Of a stretch of 64,000 nucleotides of DNA, positions 63,827 through 64,000 are shown piece by piece. The stretch comes from Ponticaulis koreensis DSM 19734 (lineage in GTDB: Bacteria; Pseudomonadota; Alphaproteobacteria; Caulobacterales; Hyphomonadaceae), in contig NZ_ATVJ01000001.1 in NCBI RefSeq assembly GCF_000420665.1, forward strand, positions 1,869,588-1,933,587. The letters are read 5' to 3'. How positions within the stretch are numbered: position 1 is the first letter of the stretch; every line of letters begins with the position of its first letter. Below the pieces are notes generated by a model, which worked only from the letters and a program-made list of their open reading frames with translations, had not been told where the DNA came from and ran no database searches. The translations under genes and the position numbers were made by a program.

Positions 63827-64000
63827 TGAAAGTCTTCCGTGAATATACGACCGCCCTGAAGGCAGGTGTCAGTGCAGCCGCAGTTATGCTGGCTGTGACA
63901 CCGGCTGCATTTGCCAATCATCATAATGATACTGCCCAGACTTCGGTTGAGTCCCCTGTTCATGAAGCCAATCTTCAGATCGAGGTTGATTCCCGCATGG
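63826..64000 (+). CDS. Secreted protein, 3' part outside the window
   Basis: Only the first 58 codons are visible. They encode a signal peptide (MKVFREYTTALKAG..) cut near TPAAFA, then a His-rich short stretch (NHHNDTAQ). The start codon overlaps the stop of the small membrane protein by 1 nt, so the two are an operon. The family cannot be told. Confidence 0.7.
   Translation, partial: MKVFREYTTALKAGVSAAAVMLAVTPAAFANHHNDTAQTSVESPVHEANLQIEVDSRM

Overview
The window is a compact, gene-dense piece of an alphaproteobacterial chromosome, most likely from the Caulobacterales/Hyphomonadaceae side. This rests on a TipF-type EAL protein, a BamF (DUF3035) lipoprotein in the ileS-lspA-bamF-M16-M16 block, a TIGR01459 HAD protein close to ribF, DUF2093, an endonuclease-type MutL, carB-greA, and a CIRCE-controlled groESL. 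The lineage is an inference from gene content. I see no rRNA, tRNA, CRISPR array or insertion sequence.

Layout. 0-1.2 kb: groEL (cut by the window edge) and groES with a perfect CIRCE operator. 1.4-5.8 kb: an SDR, a GmrSD-like DUF262/DUF1524 protein, an FAH-family hydrolase and a secreted protein that reads as a metallo-beta-lactamase fold without its metal ligands. 5.8-6.2 kb: a hairpin-rich intergenic region, possibly a small RNA. 6.2-9.7 kb: motility and signalling (TipF, a HAD protein, a CheZ-like phosphatase with three C-terminal CheY-binding-like peptides, CheY). 9.8-11.2 kb: MaoC-ribF. 11.3-15.35 kb: an accessory block (SDR, secreted esterase, AAA ATPase, AbiC-like membrane protein) lying between ribF and ileS. 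15.6-30 kb: ileS, lspA, bamF, an active/inactive M16 peptidase pair, mutL, a pseudouridine synthase, a tricorn-like S41 protease and ZntB. 30-36.9 kb: rnhB, quinone oxidoreductase, LytM peptidase, DUF2093, pgsA, aldo/keto reductase, and a pirin operon with a divergent LysR.

36.9-45.6 kb is the most unusual stretch. It holds a family of short dispersed repeats found both between genes and, in frame, inside two genes (uvrC and a hypothetical protein). Between them sits a visibly AT-rich toxin-antitoxin-SecB-like-chaperone (TAC) locus. 43.5-64 kb returns to ordinary genes: aspartate aminotransferase, Dps, LysR, a TonB-dependent receptor, trxB, a CDF zinc exporter with a candidate Zur box, ELM1-like, greA, carB, REDY/DUF3291 proteins, a lipoprotein metallopeptidase, GNAT, amidohydrolase, MltF, an MBL hydrolase and an M48 peptidase.

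How the parts fit. The housekeeping core covers protein folding, envelope biogenesis (LspA, BamF, PgsA, LytM, MltF), repair (MutL, UvrC, RNase HII) and translation/transcription (IleS, GreA). Single accessory genes with a plausible phage-defence role (DUF262, AAA ATPase, AbiC-like, TAC) are scattered through it rather than gathered in one island. Several convergent gene pairs end on a shared TTAG tetranucleotide, a sign of strong compaction. All functions are assigned by reading motifs; no database search was run.
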